Shown piece after piece: positions 5,224 to 5,284 of a DNA stretch of 5,284 nucleotides. Source of the stretch: Gemmataceae bacterium (GTDB lineage: Bacteria; Planctomycetota; Planctomycetia; Gemmatales; Gemmataceae). Below the pieces are notes generated by a model that had not been told where the DNA came from, did no database searches, and saw only the letters and a program-made list of their open reading frames with translations. The position numbers and the translations under genes were made by a program. The stretch spans positions 1-5,284 of the forward strand of contig JADLBT010000013.1 of assembly GCA_020847555.1 (NCBI GenBank), read 5' to 3'. How positions within the stretch are numbered: the stretch's first letter is position 1; each line of letters begins with the position of its first letter.

Positions 5224-5284
5224 ATGAGCCACAGCGACCGCTTGAAGCGCACCCCTGACGCCTTTCGCCAGCTGACCGGCCTCA
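5224..5284 (+). CDS. Probable IS5-type DDE transposase, N-terminal fragment
   Basis: Only 20 codons are present before the window ends. The piece LKRTPDAFRQLTGL resembles the N-terminus of IS5-type DDE transposases, where a pattern like R-x-P-x-x-F-R-x-L-T-G-L precedes a helix-turn-helix helper domain; this is from memory of the family and rests on few residues. The ATG at 5224 has AGGA (5213-5216) seven bases upstream. A three-codon reading frame (ATG at 5216) ends on a TGA overlapping this ATG, probably by chance. The gene is divergent from the sigma operon, and a CAATAGA direct repeat (5177, 5193) lies upstream. Alternative: an unrelated gene with a similar N-terminus. Confidence 0.5.
   Translation, partial: MSHSDRLKRTPDAFRQLTGL

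Noticed and set aside
1..5284. CRISPR array, tRNA or rRNA
   Set aside because: No regularly spaced repeats, no cloverleaf-like sequence with a T-loop consensus, and no rRNA-like stretch were seen on either strand.

Overview
The window is very GC-rich (roughly two thirds G+C by eye) and holds what looks like one transcription unit on the minus strand, plus the first codons of a divergent gene at the right edge. The gene types suggest a large-genome environmental bacterium, most probably a planctomycete of the Gemmata type: a short ECF sigma factor, a one-TM zinc anti-sigma factor, and a long substrate-binding protein with an added N-terminal helical region. The lineage is inferred from gene style only; no rRNA or other marker is present.

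Layout, read right to left in the direction of minus-strand transcription. A possible IS5-type transposase starts at 5224 on the plus strand and runs off the window. Positions 4884-5223 are a gene-free divergent upstream region with palindromes, an AT-rich island and repeated CGTTCCTGG words. The ECF sigma factor lies at 4883-4332. A 116-nt gap with two small hairpins precedes the anti-sigma factor (4215-3400). It overlaps by four bases (GTGA) a predicted lipoprotein of unknown function (3403-2693). After a 134-nt gap with a hairpin comes an 832-residue exported SBP_bac_5-type protein (2558-60), whose stop codon sits in the loop of a strong hairpin. Finally a strong Shine-Dalgarno and ATG at position 17 start another minus-strand gene that leaves the window.

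How the genes may work together (inference): the sigma factor is held by the zinc-finger domain of the membrane anti-sigma factor. The extracytoplasmic half of that anti-sigma factor shares a recognisable helical domain with the lipoprotein encoded next to it. The solute-binding protein has no transport permease or ATPase gene visible beside it and might be a signal-input component as well as, or instead of, a transport component. The shared sensor-like domain is the most interesting point in the window.
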